A DNA stretch of 39,286 nucleotides, from assembly GCF_019753765.1 (NCBI RefSeq), contig NZ_JAIJZW010000017.1:1-39286 (forward strand), written 5' to 3'. The stretch comes from Microbacterium marinilacus. GTDB lineage: Bacteria > Actinomycetota > Actinomycetes > Actinomycetales > Microbacteriaceae. The translations under genes were made by a program, and so were the position numbers. Below, piece after piece: positions 26,233 through 34,575 of this stretch (its first letter is position 1; each line of letters opens with the position of its first letter). Below the pieces are notes generated by a model, which saw nothing but the letters and a program-made list of their open reading frames with translations, was not told the DNA's origin and made no database searches.

Positions 26233-26880
26233 GTGGATCTCTGGCACTTCGTGTCCTCGCGTGCTGGAGAAATCCTGTTCGCCTCGGCGCAGCATTTCAG
26301 TCTCGTCGTCCAGTCGCTCATCGTGGCGACCACGCTGTCGATCCTCATCGCGGCGCTCGTCTACACCGGACCGACCCGCACGAGCATCGCCAATGCGGTC
26401 AGCGCGGTCGGGCTGACCATCCCGTCGTTCGCCCTCATCGGCATGCTCATCGCGCCGCTCGGCTTCGGTGTCGCTCCGGCCGTGGTCGTGATCGTCTTCT
26501 TCGGAAGCCTGCCGATCCTGCGCAATGCCATCGTCGGGCTGCGGGGCGTCGAGCGCAGCGTCATCGAGTCGGCTCGCGGCATCGGCATGAGCCAGATGGA
26601 CACGTTCTTCCGTATCGAGCTCCCGCTCGCGTGGCCGATCATCCTCGCCGGCATCCGCGTCTCCGCGCAGATGGTCATGGGGATCGCCGCCGTCGCGGCG
26701 TTCGTCCTCGGCCCGGGCCTGGGCGGCTTCATCTTCCAGGGGCTCTCGCGCCTCGGCGGCGCCGGCTCCCTCGAGTCGATCATCACCGGGACGGTCGGCG
26801 TCGTCATCCTTGCCGCGATCCTTGACCTCATCCTCGTCGGCGTGGGCCGGCTCACGACATCGAAGGGCATCCGTGTCTGA
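26233..26880 (+). CDS. Osmoprotectant ABC transporter permease (OpuCB/ProW-like)
   Basis: This permease of about 215 residues has five or six hydrophobic segments. The typical OpuC/ProW loop PILRNAIVGLRGVERSVIESARGIGMSQMDTFFRIELPLAWP lies around the middle and holds the EAA motif that docks on the ATPase. It should import glycine betaine, choline, carnitine or a related solute. The start is uncertain: GTG 26233 (VDLWHFVSSRAGEIL, similar to family N-termini) is preferred over ATG 26200, which has an unrelated preceding stretch. The last 8 bases overlap the ATPase gene. Confidence 0.9.
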   Translation: MDLWHFVSSRAGEILFASAQHFSLVVQSLIVATTLSILIAALVYTGPTRTSIANAVSAVGLTIPSFALIGMLIAPLGFGVAPAVVVIVFFGSLPILRNAIVGLRGVERSVIESARGIGMSQMDTFFRIELPLAWPIILAGIRVSAQMVMGIAAVAAFVLGPGLGGFIFQGLSRLGGAGSLESIITGTVGVVILAAILDLILVGVGRLTTSKGIRV

Positions 26881-28153
26881 CATCGCACCCGCCGACTCCG
26901 CCGGTGATCACGCAACGTCCCCAGCCGCCGGGGTGGAGATCACCGGCAAGGCGATTCGCCTCGATGGGGTCACCAAGCGCTATGCGGGCCAAGAGACCCC
27001 GGCCGTCGACGGCATCACGCTCGAGATCCCGGCCGGCCAGGTCGTCATGCTCGTCGGGCCTTCCGGCTGCGGCAAGACGACGACGCTCAAGATGATCAAC
27101 CGGCTCATCGAGCCCACCGAGGGGCGCATCATCCTCGGCGACGAAGACGTCACCGCGATCAACGGCGACGACTTGCGCCGACGAATCGGCTACGTGATCC
27201 AGGCCGGCGGGCTGTTCCCCCACATGACGGTCGCGCAGAACATCGCGCTCGTGCCCAAGATGCTCGGCTGGAGCAAGGAACGCGTCGACAAGCGCATCGA
27301 CGAGCTCCTCGACCTCGTCTCGCTCGATCCCGCCGACTACCGCGACCGGTACCCGCGTGAGCTCTCGGGTGGTCAGCAGCAGCGGGTCGGGGTCGCCCGC
27401 GCGCTCGCCGCCGATCCGCCCGTGCTCCTCATGGACGAGCCGTTCGGAGCGGTCGACCCGATCACCAGGCAGCGCCTGCAGGACGAGCTGCTGCGCATCC
27501 AGCAGGAGGTGCGCAAGACGATCGTCATCGTCACGCACGACTTCGACGAGGCCGTGAAGCTCGGTGACTGGATCGTCGTGTTCCGCGAGGGCGCGCAGAT
27601 CGTCCAGTACGACACCCCCGAGCGGATCCTCGCCGAGCCCGCCGACGAGTTCGTCGAGAACTTCATCGGCTCGGGAGCCGGGCTCAAGCAGCTCAGCCTG
27701 CGCCGCGTCAACGAGGTCGAGCTCGCCGACGCGATCACCGTGCCCGCCGGCGGCGACGCCGCCGAGGCGAAGGCGCGTGCGGAGAGCGAGAAGCACGGGC
27801 ACGTCGTCGTGACCGATCAGCGCGGACGTCCGCTGGCCTGGCCGTCGCTGCGCGCCCTCGGCCGGATGACGACCCTGCCGACCACGCTCGACCCCTCCCT
27901 GCCGGTCATCGGGGCGCGGGCCACGCTCAACGACGCGCTCGACACCATGCTGGTCTCGAGCGCGGGGGCCGCGCTGGTGACGGGCCGCGGCGGTGCGTTC
28001 GTCGGCGTCATCGACGTCGAAACCGTCATGGACGCCATCACCGCCGCCCGCACCGCGATGGGCGAGCGGGCGACCGATGCCCCCGTGGGGACGAACACCG
28101 GCGTCATCGGCACCATCCCCGCCTCTCCCACGGAGCGCGCGGTCGATGGCTGA
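26873..28153 (+). CDS. Osmoprotectant ABC transporter ATPase with CBS domains (OpuCA/ProV-like)
   Basis: This 426-residue ATPase has Walker A GPSGCGKT (62-69), Q-loop IQAGGLFPHMTV, signature LSGGQQQRVGVARAL, Walker B VLLMDEP and switch VTHDFDEA. The C-terminal 140 residues hold CBS-like repeats (HVVVTDQRGRPLAW and GAALVTGRGGAFVGVIDVE), the domains that sense ionic strength in OpuA-type transporters. GTG at 26873 overlaps the permease stop (GTGTCTGA), and the stop overlaps the next permease start by 8 bases. These overlaps indicate one tightly coupled operon. Confidence 0.95.
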   Translation: MSDIAPADSAGDHATSPAAGVEITGKAIRLDGVTKRYAGQETPAVDGITLEIPAGQVVMLVGPSGCGKTTTLKMINRLIEPTEGRIILGDEDVTAINGDDLRRRIGYVIQAGGLFPHMTVAQNIALVPKMLGWSKERVDKRIDELLDLVSLDPADYRDRYPRELSGGQQQRVGVARALAADPPVLLMDEPFGAVDPITRQRLQDELLRIQQEVRKTIVIVTHDFDEAVKLGDWIVVFREGAQIVQYDTPERILAEPADEFVENFIGSGAGLKQLSLRRVNEVELADAITVPAGGDAAEAKARAESEKHGHVVVTDQRGRPLAWPSLRALGRMTTLPTTLDPSLPVIGARATLNDALDTMLVSSAGAALVTGRGGAFVGVIDVETVMDAITAARTAMGERATDAPVGTNTGVIGTIPASPTERAVDG

Positions 28154-28895
28154 GTCGCGCACACGTTCCGGCGCGCACGCGTGGCGGCAGTTCGGCCTGC
28201 AGATCGCGGTGATAGCCGCCCTCGTCGCTGCGTTCGCCGTATGGCTCGCCGTGGCCCCGATCTCGGACACCGAGCGCAACACGCTGAACCCCGGCTCGAT
28301 CCTCAACCTCACCGGTCAGCACCTGGCGCTCACTTTCGTCGGTGCTGTGCTCGTCCTCGTCATCGCGATCCCGCTCGGCGTGCTGCTCACCCGCAAGCCC
28401 GTGCGGCGTGCGGCCGGCCCGATCCTCGCGATCGCGAACTTCGGCCAGGCGGCACCGGCGGTGGGCCTCATCGTGCTTTTCGCGGCGCTCGTGCCCAACG
28501 GCTTCACCGCCTCGATCATCGCGCTCGTGCTCTACGCGGTGCTCCCGGTGCTGCGGAACACCATGATCGGCATCCGCGGCGTCGACGAGCGCCTCGTCGA
28601 AGCCGGGCGCGGGATGGGGATGACCTCCGCCGCCGTGCTGTGGAGGGTCGAGCTGCCTCTCGCCGTCCCGGTGATGCTCTCCGGCGTGCGCACCGCCTTG
28701 GTCCTGCTCGTGGGCACGGCGGCCCTCGCGGCCTTCGTCAACGGCGGTGGCCTCGGCCTCCTCATCACGACGGGAATCAACCTGTACCTCTTCGGCGTGC
28801 TGTTCTCCGGGGCGCTGCTCATCGCGCTCCTGGCCCTCACGGTCGACTGGCTCGGCCGTGTGGTGGAGCACGTCGCTCGCCCGAAAGGACTCTGA
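28146..28895 (+). CDS. Osmoprotectant ABC transporter permease (OpuCD/ProW-like)
   Basis: This 249-residue second permease of the system has an N-terminal membrane anchor, about six spans and the loop PVLRNTMIGIRGVDERLVEAGRGMGMTSAAVLWRVELPLAVP. It pairs with the first permease. ATG at 28146 overlaps the ATPase stop; its TGA at 28893-28895 shares a base with the ATG of the lipoprotein gene. Confidence 0.93.
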   Translation: MAESRTRSGAHAWRQFGLQIAVIAALVAAFAVWLAVAPISDTERNTLNPGSILNLTGQHLALTFVGAVLVLVIAIPLGVLLTRKPVRRAAGPILAIANFGQAAPAVGLIVLFAALVPNGFTASIIALVLYAVLPVLRNTMIGIRGVDERLVEAGRGMGMTSAAVLWRVELPLAVPVMLSGVRTALVLLVGTAALAAFVNGGGLGLLITTGINLYLFGVLFSGALLIALLALTVDWLGRVVEHVARPKGL

Positions 28896-29899
28896 TGCGT
28901 CGCCGACGGATGTCGTCCCGCCTCCTCGGAGCGACCGCGATCGCCGCGACGGGGCTCCTCGCCCTCACCGGCTGCGGGCTCCAGTCGGCCACCGCCTACA
29001 CCCCGGCGTCCGCTCCCGGCTCAATCCAGCCGATCGACGGCCTCCCCGAGGGGGCGACGCTGACGATCACGAGCAAGAACTTCACCGAACAGCTCGTCCT
29101 CGGCAAGATCGGGGTCCTCACCGCGCAGGCCGCCGGCTTCGAGACGAACGACATGACGAACGTCCCAGGCAGCGTGCCCGTGCGCGAGCTGATGATCTCG
29201 GGAACCGCCGACATGACGTGGGAGTACACGGGAACCGCTTGGCTCACCTTCCTCGGCGAGGAGGAAGGGAACCCCGATAAGGATGAGCAGTGGGAGGCGG
29301 TGCGCGACGCCGACGCAGAGCACGGCCTGACGTGGCTGCCGCCGGCGCCGCTGAACAACACCTACGCGATGGCGGTGCGCTCGGAGGCCGTGGAGGAACT
29401 CGACGGCGTCGCGACGCTCAGCGATCTCGCCGCGCTCCCCGTCGAGGATCGCACGCTGTGCGTGGAAGCCGAGTTCAACTCCCGCGCCGACGGCCTGGGA
29501 CCGATGCTCGAGCGTTACGGCATCCCGCGGGGTGAGTCCGACGCCATGCCGGAGGAGAACATCTCGATCTACGACATCGGCGCGGTGTACACCGCGACCG
29601 ACCGTGGCGCCTGCAACTTCGGCGAGGTGTTCACGACGGACGGACGGATCGACAGCCTCGACCTCACGATCCTGGAAGACGACCAGGGCTACTTCCCCGC
29701 ATACAACGCCGCAGCGGTGCTCGGGACCGACGTGCTCGAGCAGTACCCCGAGCTTGCCGACATCTTCAGTGCCGTGTCGGAGGTGCTCACCGATGAGGCT
29801 CTGCGTGAGATGAACCTGCGCGTCGACGAGGGCGGGGAGCTGCCGGCCGACGTCGCTTTCGACTTCATGGTTGAGCAGGGCTTCATCAGCGAACCCTGA
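28895..29899 (+). CDS. Osmoprotectant-binding lipoprotein (OpuCC/OsmF-like)
   Basis: This 334-residue ligand-binding subunit has lipobox LTGC with Cys27, so it is anchored outside the membrane. The signature LTITSKNFTEQLVLGKIGVLTAQAAG near residue 50 is typical of OpuAC-type glycine betaine/choline binders, as is WEYTGTAWLTF, whose aromatic residues help build the quaternary-ammonium cage. It is the last gene of the four-gene operon. The exact solute cannot be assigned. Confidence 0.95.
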   Translation: MRRRRMSSRLLGATAIAATGLLALTGCGLQSATAYTPASAPGSIQPIDGLPEGATLTITSKNFTEQLVLGKIGVLTAQAAGFETNDMTNVPGSVPVRELMISGTADMTWEYTGTAWLTFLGEEEGNPDKDEQWEAVRDADAEHGLTWLPPAPLNNTYAMAVRSEAVEELDGVATLSDLAALPVEDRTLCVEAEFNSRADGLGPMLERYGIPRGESDAMPEENISIYDIGAVYTATDRGACNFGEVFTTDGRIDSLDLTILEDDQGYFPAYNAAAVLGTDVLEQYPELADIFSAVSEVLTDEALREMNLRVDEGGELPADVAFDFMVEQGFISEP

Positions 29900-30106
29900 C
29901 TCTCGTCTCTCACAGTCGTAACATGCAGCGCCGCCCCATCATGCTCATCGAGTCGGGTGCGGCGAGGCTGCGCAGAGGAACCCCGTTCTCCCTCGACGGG
30001 TCCGCGATCACGTCGACGTTCAGGTCATGTCGACGGACGTGCTCGCGCTCTCCGTCGATGAATGTGTCCAGAACCGAAGCCGGAAGCGCAGCCTACGGAG
30101 CGAGGC

Positions 30107-30682
30107 CTAACGGACAGCTACCGTCGGCGAGCCGACGAGGACCTTCACCGCGTCCAAGTAGTCCTCAGTGAACGGCAAGGGCGTGCCTTCGACGGTCAGA
30201 GGGTCGCCGATGGCCTTCACTACAAAGCCCAGAGACCGATAGAACTCGTGCAGGCGTGGAGCATCGGCCTCCACGTGGGCGATGAGGTACTCGATGCCGC
30301 CCACCCGAGCCTGCTCCTCAACGGCGTCGATGAGGTCTTTGCCGAACTCACGGCCGCGGAGATCCCTGTGGACGTAGACCGCCTCGATACCGACGATCCG
30401 TGTCGCGATGGAAAACGCGTCCTCTCGAGTCATCCCGCCGAAGTACAGCGATTCCGCGGCCTGAGACGGTGACATGGCGTACGCCGCGCCCAAGATCCCA
30501 CCCTCGCCATCGACCTGGTATGCCAGGGTTTGCAACTGCGCGTTCGGCTCATTCGGACGGACGGGACGGCCGAGGCCTGCGGCCTCGAAGAAGGCGTTCG
30601 CGTCATCCGCATGTGTCGCCGGATCGAGGCGATGAATCGCCACCAGAGGAGTACCGTCTTCGCCTGTAACGTCACTGCGCAT
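30107..30682 (-). CDS. GNAT-family N-acetyltransferase
   Basis: This 191-residue protein has a GNAT core: AVYVHRDLRGREFGKDLIDAVEEQAR (acetyl-CoA loop and following helix, around residues 100-125), then ARLHEFYRSLGFVVKAIGDPL, the usual last strand. The family acetylates amines such as polyamines, drugs or protein N-termini; the substrate is not predictable. The start at ATG 30682 is uncertain, since no strong ribosome binding site precedes it; in-frame codons reach to 30898 but look non-coding. It stands alone between the osmoprotectant operon and lsr2. Confidence 0.85.
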   Translation of the reverse strand: MRSDVTGEDGTPLVAIHRLDPATHADDANAFFEAAGLGRPVRPNEPNAQLQTLAYQVDGEGGILGAAYAMSPSQAAESLYFGGMTREDAFSIATRIVGIEAVYVHRDLRGREFGKDLIDAVEEQARVGGIEYLIAHVEADAPRLHEFYRSLGFVVKAIGDPLTVEGTPLPFTEDYLDAVKVLVGSPTVAVR

Positions 30683-30923
30683 AGGCCCAGTATGGAAGAT
30701 CACGCGACCTGCCCTCGGCCCACCTGGCGTGCCAAGACCGAACCCGTCGGTTGGACCGCCGCACAGTCGCCAATGGAGCCGGCCATCATCGACTGTACCC
30801 CCACTGATCCGAGGCAGCGCGAGGAACTGCTCGCCATCATTCGACGGCGTCGGGCGACCTGACTCAACCCGCTCTAGACCGATTCGAGTGGGACACACTG
30901 GCGCTCACCTCCGCGGGCCCAGA

Positions 30924-30931
30924 GATATATG
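30924..30931 (+). promoter_or_regulatory. A/T-rich -10-like box of lsr2
   Basis: GATATATG sits 9 to 16 bases before the ATG at 30941. No Shine-Dalgarno sequence lies between them, so the mRNA may be leaderless or have a leader of only a few bases. No clear -35 box was found. Confidence 0.35.
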
Positions 30932-30940
30932 CTTTTCAGC

Positions 30941-31282
30941 ATGGCTCGCAAGGTAATCCACCAGCTCGTTGACGATCTCGATGAATCTGTCCTAGAGCCC
31001 GGGGAAGGCGAAACCGTCCTCTTCGCTATCGACGGCAAGTCCTACGAGATCGATCTGAAGACTCAGAACGCCGAAGCGCTCCGCGAGGCATTCGCGCCGT
31101 ACATCAAGGCGGGTCGTCGCGCTGGTGCCGCCAACGCACCGGCTGCTCGCTCGGCACGCAAGCGTAACTCTGGCGTCGACCTCAGCGCAGTTCGCGACTG
31201 GGCACGCAAGAACGGCCATACCGTTTCCGAGCGTGGTCGCGTTCCGCAGTCGATCCTCGACGCATACAACGCCGCCAACTAA
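30941..31282 (+). CDS. lsr2: Lsr2-family nucleoid-associated protein
   Basis: This 113-residue xenogeneic silencer is found across actinobacteria. The N-terminal dimerisation part begins MARKVIHQLVDDLD, the sheet region follows (VLFAIDGKSYEIDL), and a basic linker leads to the C-terminal DNA-binding domain with the RGR hook (98-100) in SERGRVPQSILDAYNAAN. It binds the minor groove of AT-rich DNA and represses acquired genes. The length is normal. Its position next to an accessory region is noted, but lsr2 is a core gene. An ATG at 30929 is in frame but would add an unusual N-terminus. Confidence 0.97.
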   Translation: MARKVIHQLVDDLDESVLEPGEGETVLFAIDGKSYEIDLKTQNAEALREAFAPYIKAGRRAGAANAPAARSARKRNSGVDLSAVRDWARKNGHTVSERGRVPQSILDAYNAAN

Positions 31283-31295
31283 GCGCCCGCGAACG

Positions 31296-31345
31296 GCCTC
31301 CGCTCCCGCATCCATGCGCTGGTGAGCGGAGGCGGTTCTTCATTT
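31296..31345 (+). terminator. Terminator-like hairpin after lsr2
   Basis: GCCTCCGCTC (31296-31305) and GAGCGGAGGC (31324-31333) form perfect 10-bp arms, 14 bases after the lsr2 stop, followed by the T-rich GGTTCTTCATTT. This is a plausible intrinsic terminator. Confidence 0.65.
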
Positions 31346-31803
31346 CGGCGCGAGATTCGCTCAGCCACCGACTTGTCCTTCTGTCCCAGATAGTGCAGAA
31401 CCAGCGGATAGGCGACTTCGTCGGCGAACTTGCCGCGGCGGCCCAGACCGTCAAAGCTCGCGTGGCCTCGAGTAGAGCCCCAGCCCCTGCTCAGCCGTGC
31501 AACCCCGCAGCAGCCCAACATCCTCGACTCAGGCCAACAATGACGACACCCGCGTGAGGAGGACTCCTTGACGTAAGGACTGACTCCGCAGCGGGAGATC
31601 GTCGGCTTCCAGACCCGCGCCGACTGACTGGGAACCGAGGTGCTGACCCTCGCAGACGTCTGGCCTGCGACGTACAGTCTGCGACAGGCACGAAGGTCTG
31701 CCGCGACCCGGTATGTCGCTAGCGTCGTGACTTACGTCACGTCAGGTACTGGCGACAGGCGAAAGAGAAGTTGTTCTCCGTGCCTGTCGGCAGTATTCAT
31801 TCG
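31346..31803. other. Intergenic region with possible gene remnant
   Basis: About 460 bases hold no gene I can name. On the minus strand around 31340-31460 the peptide GRRGKFADEVAYPLVLHYLG looks like real protein, but its frame upstream becomes unnatural, so it may be the decayed 3' end of a gene. The rest is unassigned except the hairpin before the TlpA-like gene stop. Confidence 0.35.
31753..31789 (-). terminator. Hairpin downstream of the TlpA-like gene
   Basis: CGACAGGC (31753-31760) pairs with GCCTGTCG (31782-31789), and inside it GAGAA (31765-31769) pairs with TTCTC (31774-31778). This two-step stem lies 15 bases beyond the TlpA-like stop on the minus strand. No clear T run follows, so it may be a weak terminator or an mRNA-end stabiliser. 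Confidence 0.5.
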
Positions 31804-32430
31804 CTAGCCGGCTTCGGCAAGAACGTTCTCAACCACGGTGGAGAGAATTGACGCCCCGTCCAGTTGGCCAATTATGCGCGCCGCCACTCGACCGCTCTGA
31901 TCGAGCACTAACGTGACGGGCGTCGCGCTAATGGGTATGGCCGCTGCGAACGCTAGCTTCACGTCCCCATTTTCAAAGTCGATGACGCTGGGATACGTGA
32001 CCTCGTTCTCCTCCGCGAAGGCACGAGCGGTTGCTGGCTCGTTGCTCGTGTTCACACCGAGGAAGCGGACCTTCTGTTCCTGATAGCCCTGCCAGACGGT
32101 TTCCAGGGCGGGCGCCTCCGCGATACATGGTCCGCACTCCGCGTACCAGAAGTTGACCACGACGACGTAACCGTCGAGATCGCTGCTTAACAGCAGCTCG
32201 CCAGAGTCGGAGGTACCAGACCAGACGACGGGCTCGCCACGCTGCTCGGCTGCGATCTCGCGAACGGCGAAGTCGTCGCGGACGTAGCCCAGGTTTTCCC
32301 CGTTGCGGTAGGACTCAGTTACCGGGTCAGGCGCGCAGGCGGAGAACGCCATGATCGTCGTCACGGCAACGAGGGCGACAAGCGGCGTCCTAGATCGGCG
32401 GACGAAGGAACTGCGAACGAGAGCGCTCAC
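31804..32430 (-). CDS. TlpA/ResA-like thioredoxin-fold lipoprotein
   Basis: This 208-residue exported protein has a lipobox-like AFSAC with Cys32, so it is probably anchored to the outer membrane face. The thioredoxin motif CGPC lies at 99-102 in VVNFWYAECGPCIAEAP. The cis-Pro region follows in ISATPVTLVLDQSGRV. Such proteins reduce disulfides outside the cell membrane, often for cytochrome c maturation or redox repair. No cytochrome genes are nearby, so the partner is unknown. The start is GTG at 32430. Confidence 0.9.
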   Translation of the reverse strand: MSALVRSSFVRRSRTPLVALVAVTTIMAFSACAPDPVTESYRNGENLGYVRDDFAVREIAAEQRGEPVVWSGTSDSGELLLSSDLDGYVVVVNFWYAECGPCIAEAPALETVWQGYQEQKVRFLGVNTSNEPATARAFAEENEVTYPSVIDFENGDVKLAFAAAIPISATPVTLVLDQSGRVAARIIGQLDGASILSTVVENVLAEAG

Positions 32431-32532
32431 GCAGTAATGCTAAGGGCGTCGCCCGCGAGTTGATCGCCACCGCCCCAAGCCGCGGGCGAAAGGTGCTGTC
32501 CAACCGACACGCGACCTGGGTACGCTCCTCAT

Positions 32533-32973
32533 ATGGCGCCGCAGACCTTTCGCTTCTCGGTCGGCGCTCTAATCGGGCTGGGCACGCTGTTAGGAGCAGT
32601 CTTCGGCCTGGGCTACGCAGTGCTCCTCGCGTACCTAGGCTGGTGGGGAACCGTCTTCCCCACCAGTTCTCTGTACATGCTCATCGCTTCGGCGGTCGGC
32701 GTCGTCGTCGGTGCGGTGCTTGGGGGGCTCCTCGCGACCATGGGCATGGTGATTCGCCAGGCCCGGGAGGGTCATGCAGACCGCGAGCACTGGTTGGTGT
32801 TCAGTCAGGTGGGCGCAACAGTTCTGGTAACGGCACTCGCCGCGATCCTCTTGGCACCGGGGAACTTGCCACCTTATTCACTGACGGTCCACGTTGCGAT
32901 GGCTGTCGTAGTTGCCCTCATCGCGGCGTGCGGGACGTGGAGCAGAAATGCGTCCACATCCCCCACCGTTTGA
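32533..32973 (+). CDS. Small integral membrane protein, unknown function
   Basis: This 146-residue protein has four predicted hydrophobic segments (about residues 9-33, 46-72, 86-107, 117-135), rich in Gly, Ala, Val and Leu. I recognise no family motif. It is divergent from the TlpA-like gene, with about 100 bases between them, so they may share a control region. The ATG at 32533 has no strong ribosome binding site. Confidence 0.7.
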   Translation: MAPQTFRFSVGALIGLGTLLGAVFGLGYAVLLAYLGWWGTVFPTSSLYMLIASAVGVVVGAVLGGLLATMGMVIRQAREGHADREHWLVFSQVGATVLVTALAAILLAPGNLPPYSLTVHVAMAVVVALIAACGTWSRNASTSPTV

Positions 32974-33011
32974 TTTGAACCTTATTCAGGTCTAGAGAAA
33001 AACTGCTTCCG

Positions 33012-33452
33012 ATGATACTCGGCGACCTGCTTAACAACTCCATTGAGCGGCCCGAAGTCGTTCATAACGGTTACGTAGACTTTCATCACGGCATTCCCCA
33101 GCTGAGGCACCACATGGACAATAGCGCTCCCGACATCTTCGACAGGTTCGTGCAGCACCTCCGAGCCGTCGACGGCAGGAACAGCGGAGACCGCGAGAGT
33201 GGTCGGCTGGTCGTGTTCGAGGAAGGCTCTCCGCGTCACGCAAGCTTCCTGACGACCACGGACGACCTCGGAGCTCACCTTTCGGCTCTCGCCGAAGACG
33301 CCCAGCTGATCTGGCCCGAAGCGACGAGCGAGCTCGCTGCCTTTCGTCTCCTGTCGATCCACCTGCAGGAGAGCCTCAGCCCAGGCGGACCAGACCCCCG
33401 CCGGCTGACCGCAGACGGAATCTTCCGCGCCCCATCAGACTCACCGAGCTGA
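33012..33452 (+). CDS. Hypothetical protein, no recognised domain
   Basis: This 146-residue soluble protein is fairly acidic and His-rich, with no signal peptide or membrane segment. The composition is natural, and the stop at 33450-33452 lies directly before a strong hairpin, which supports a real transcript end. A frame on the opposite strand (32982-33362) looks less natural. I cannot name the family. Confidence 0.6.
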   Translation: MILGDLLNNSIERPEVVHNGYVDFHHGIPQLRHHMDNSAPDIFDRFVQHLRAVDGRNSGDRESGRLVVFEEGSPRHASFLTTTDDLGAHLSALAEDAQLIWPEATSELAAFRLLSIHLQESLSPGGPDPRRLTADGIFRAPSDSPS

Positions 33453-33453
33453 C

Positions 33454-33502
33454 ACTGCGACGCCGTCGAGAGGAAACTGTCTTCCCTCGACGGCGTCGCA
33501 GT
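33454..33502. terminator. Bidirectional terminator, 17-bp perfect stem
   Basis: ACTGCGACGCCGTCGAG (33454-33470) and CTCGACGGCGTCGCAGT (33486-33502) are exact reverse complements with a 15-base loop. The hairpin sits in the 61-base gap between two converging genes and would end transcription from both sides. T runs are absent on both sides. Confidence 0.8.
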
Positions 33503-33513
33503 CGCCTTGCCGC

Positions 33514-33795
33514 TTAGAACGTCGGCAGGCTGAGCAGGTTGTTCGTCCACTTTCCGTCGGCGTGGGTGCGCAGGTACGGGTCGGTGTCATTCGGCTTCAC
33601 GACTCCGACGGGTACACGGTTGCTGCCGCTGCCGACATAGGCGTTGTTTCCGTCCTCGTCGACCCAGGCGACCAGCGACGGCTTGTCGTCCTCGTACGTC
33701 TTGCCGTTGCTGTTGTCGCGCGACTTGTACCGGACGATCTCGTCGTGTGTGCGCTGGGTACCGCCGAAGCGGATGTGGGTGATCTCGATTGCCAT
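33514..33795 (-). CDS. DUF3892-family small protein
   Basis: This 93-residue protein matches the pattern of DUF3892 proteins: ITHIRFGGTQRTHDEIVRY at the N-terminus, then DKPSLVAWVDEDGNNAYVG, then YLRTHADGKWTNNLLSLP at the end. The function is unknown. ATG at 33795 has AGGAGAAG 8 bases upstream; an in-frame ATG at 33831 would add residues not seen in the family. It converges on the unknown gene 33012-33452, with the shared terminator between. Confidence 0.85.
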   Translation of the reverse strand: MAIEITHIRFGGTQRTHDEIVRYKSRDNSNGKTYEDDKPSLVAWVDEDGNNAYVGSGSNRVPVGVVKPNDTDPYLRTHADGKWTNNLLSLPTF

Positions 33796-34082
33796 GTGCT
33801 CTTCTCCTACGAAGTAATGCCTGACCGTCATTGGTGCAGGACGCCGCCATTCAAGCAGCGGAGGAGCTCCGTATCAGCGCTCTTAAGGAGCCCTTCGCGC
33901 ACACTTACGCCGACGTTGAGGTGGTGATTGGCGAGCAGCCGCTCGAAGCTGGCCGACCAAGGCGCCGTCGATTCACGAATCTTGCCGAGAGAACGGATCC
34001 TCACGGCGATGGGCGCATGCTCCGCACGGTCGGCCACTATCACGCGAGCTCACTGACGACCTGATGCCAGGCGACCGGCGGC

Positions 34083-34556
34083 TCATCGCACGATGAGGGA
34101 TCGGAGGATGTCGAGCTGCCCCGTGTTCCACGCGAGCTCGGAGAGCACATGGGTGTAGAGACTCAGAACTGTCCGCGGTGACCTGCCCAAGACGACGTCC
34201 TCCACGTTCCGGCCCGCCAGGTTCGTGCGCGAGTGCTCGTGGATCTGGCGACAGTGTTCGGTCACTGATGTGATGCTGTCCGTCCTGCGCATCTTCCAGG
34301 AGTTCGCTGTGGCGATGGGAAGGCCCAGTTCGGAGCGGGGGCGGCCTGTGATCGCCTCACCGAACCACACCCCCTCGACGTAGGCGGTGTGGCGGACGAT
34401 ACCGAGGAGCGACGGCCTGCCATCAATGGCGACGGCACGCGCCTGCTCATCGGACAAACCGTCGAGGCTTGCGAGGATGAGCTGACGGTATTGCTCGATG
34501 CGCGCTTCGAAGTCGTCGCGAGTGGTGACGCCGGATTCGGTGTGCCGGTGAGACAT
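34083..34556 (-). CDS. DinB-like / DUF664 family protein
   Basis: This 157-residue four-helix protein of the DinB/YfiT group includes mycothiol- and bacillithiol-dependent enzymes among its relatives. Supporting segments are IEQYRQLILASLDGLSDEQA (first helix), SLLGIVRHTAYVEGVWFGEAI with a metal-ligand-like His and a conserved Trp, and THVLSELAWNTGQLDILRSLI with a second His. The three-His metal site cannot be fully confirmed by eye. It begins 19 bases after the stop of the epoxide-hydrolase-like gene on the same strand, so the two are probably cotranscribed. Confidence 0.85.
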   Translation of the reverse strand: MSHRHTESGVTTRDDFEARIEQYRQLILASLDGLSDEQARAVAIDGRPSLLGIVRHTAYVEGVWFGEAITGRPRSELGLPIATANSWKMRRTDSITSVTEHCRQIHEHSRTNLAGRNVEDVVLGRSPRTVLSLYTHVLSELAWNTGQLDILRSLIVR

Positions 34557-34575
34557 CCACGGTCCTTTCGTGGGC

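Noticed and set aside
25858..28312. Long minus-strand frames of 341 and 486 codons opposite the osmoprotectant operon.
   Set aside because: They are antisense to clear ABC transporter genes with overlapping starts and stops, and have no domains.
31279..31521. Minus-strand frame of 80 codons with a natural-looking middle (GKFADEVAYPLVLHYLG).
   Set aside because: It crosses the lsr2 terminator, its N-terminal part looks random, and no family was recognised. Noted only as a possible remnant.
32982..33362. Minus-strand frame of 126 codons overlapping the unknown gene 33012-33452.
   Set aside because: The plus-strand frame ends exactly at a strong terminator and has more natural composition.
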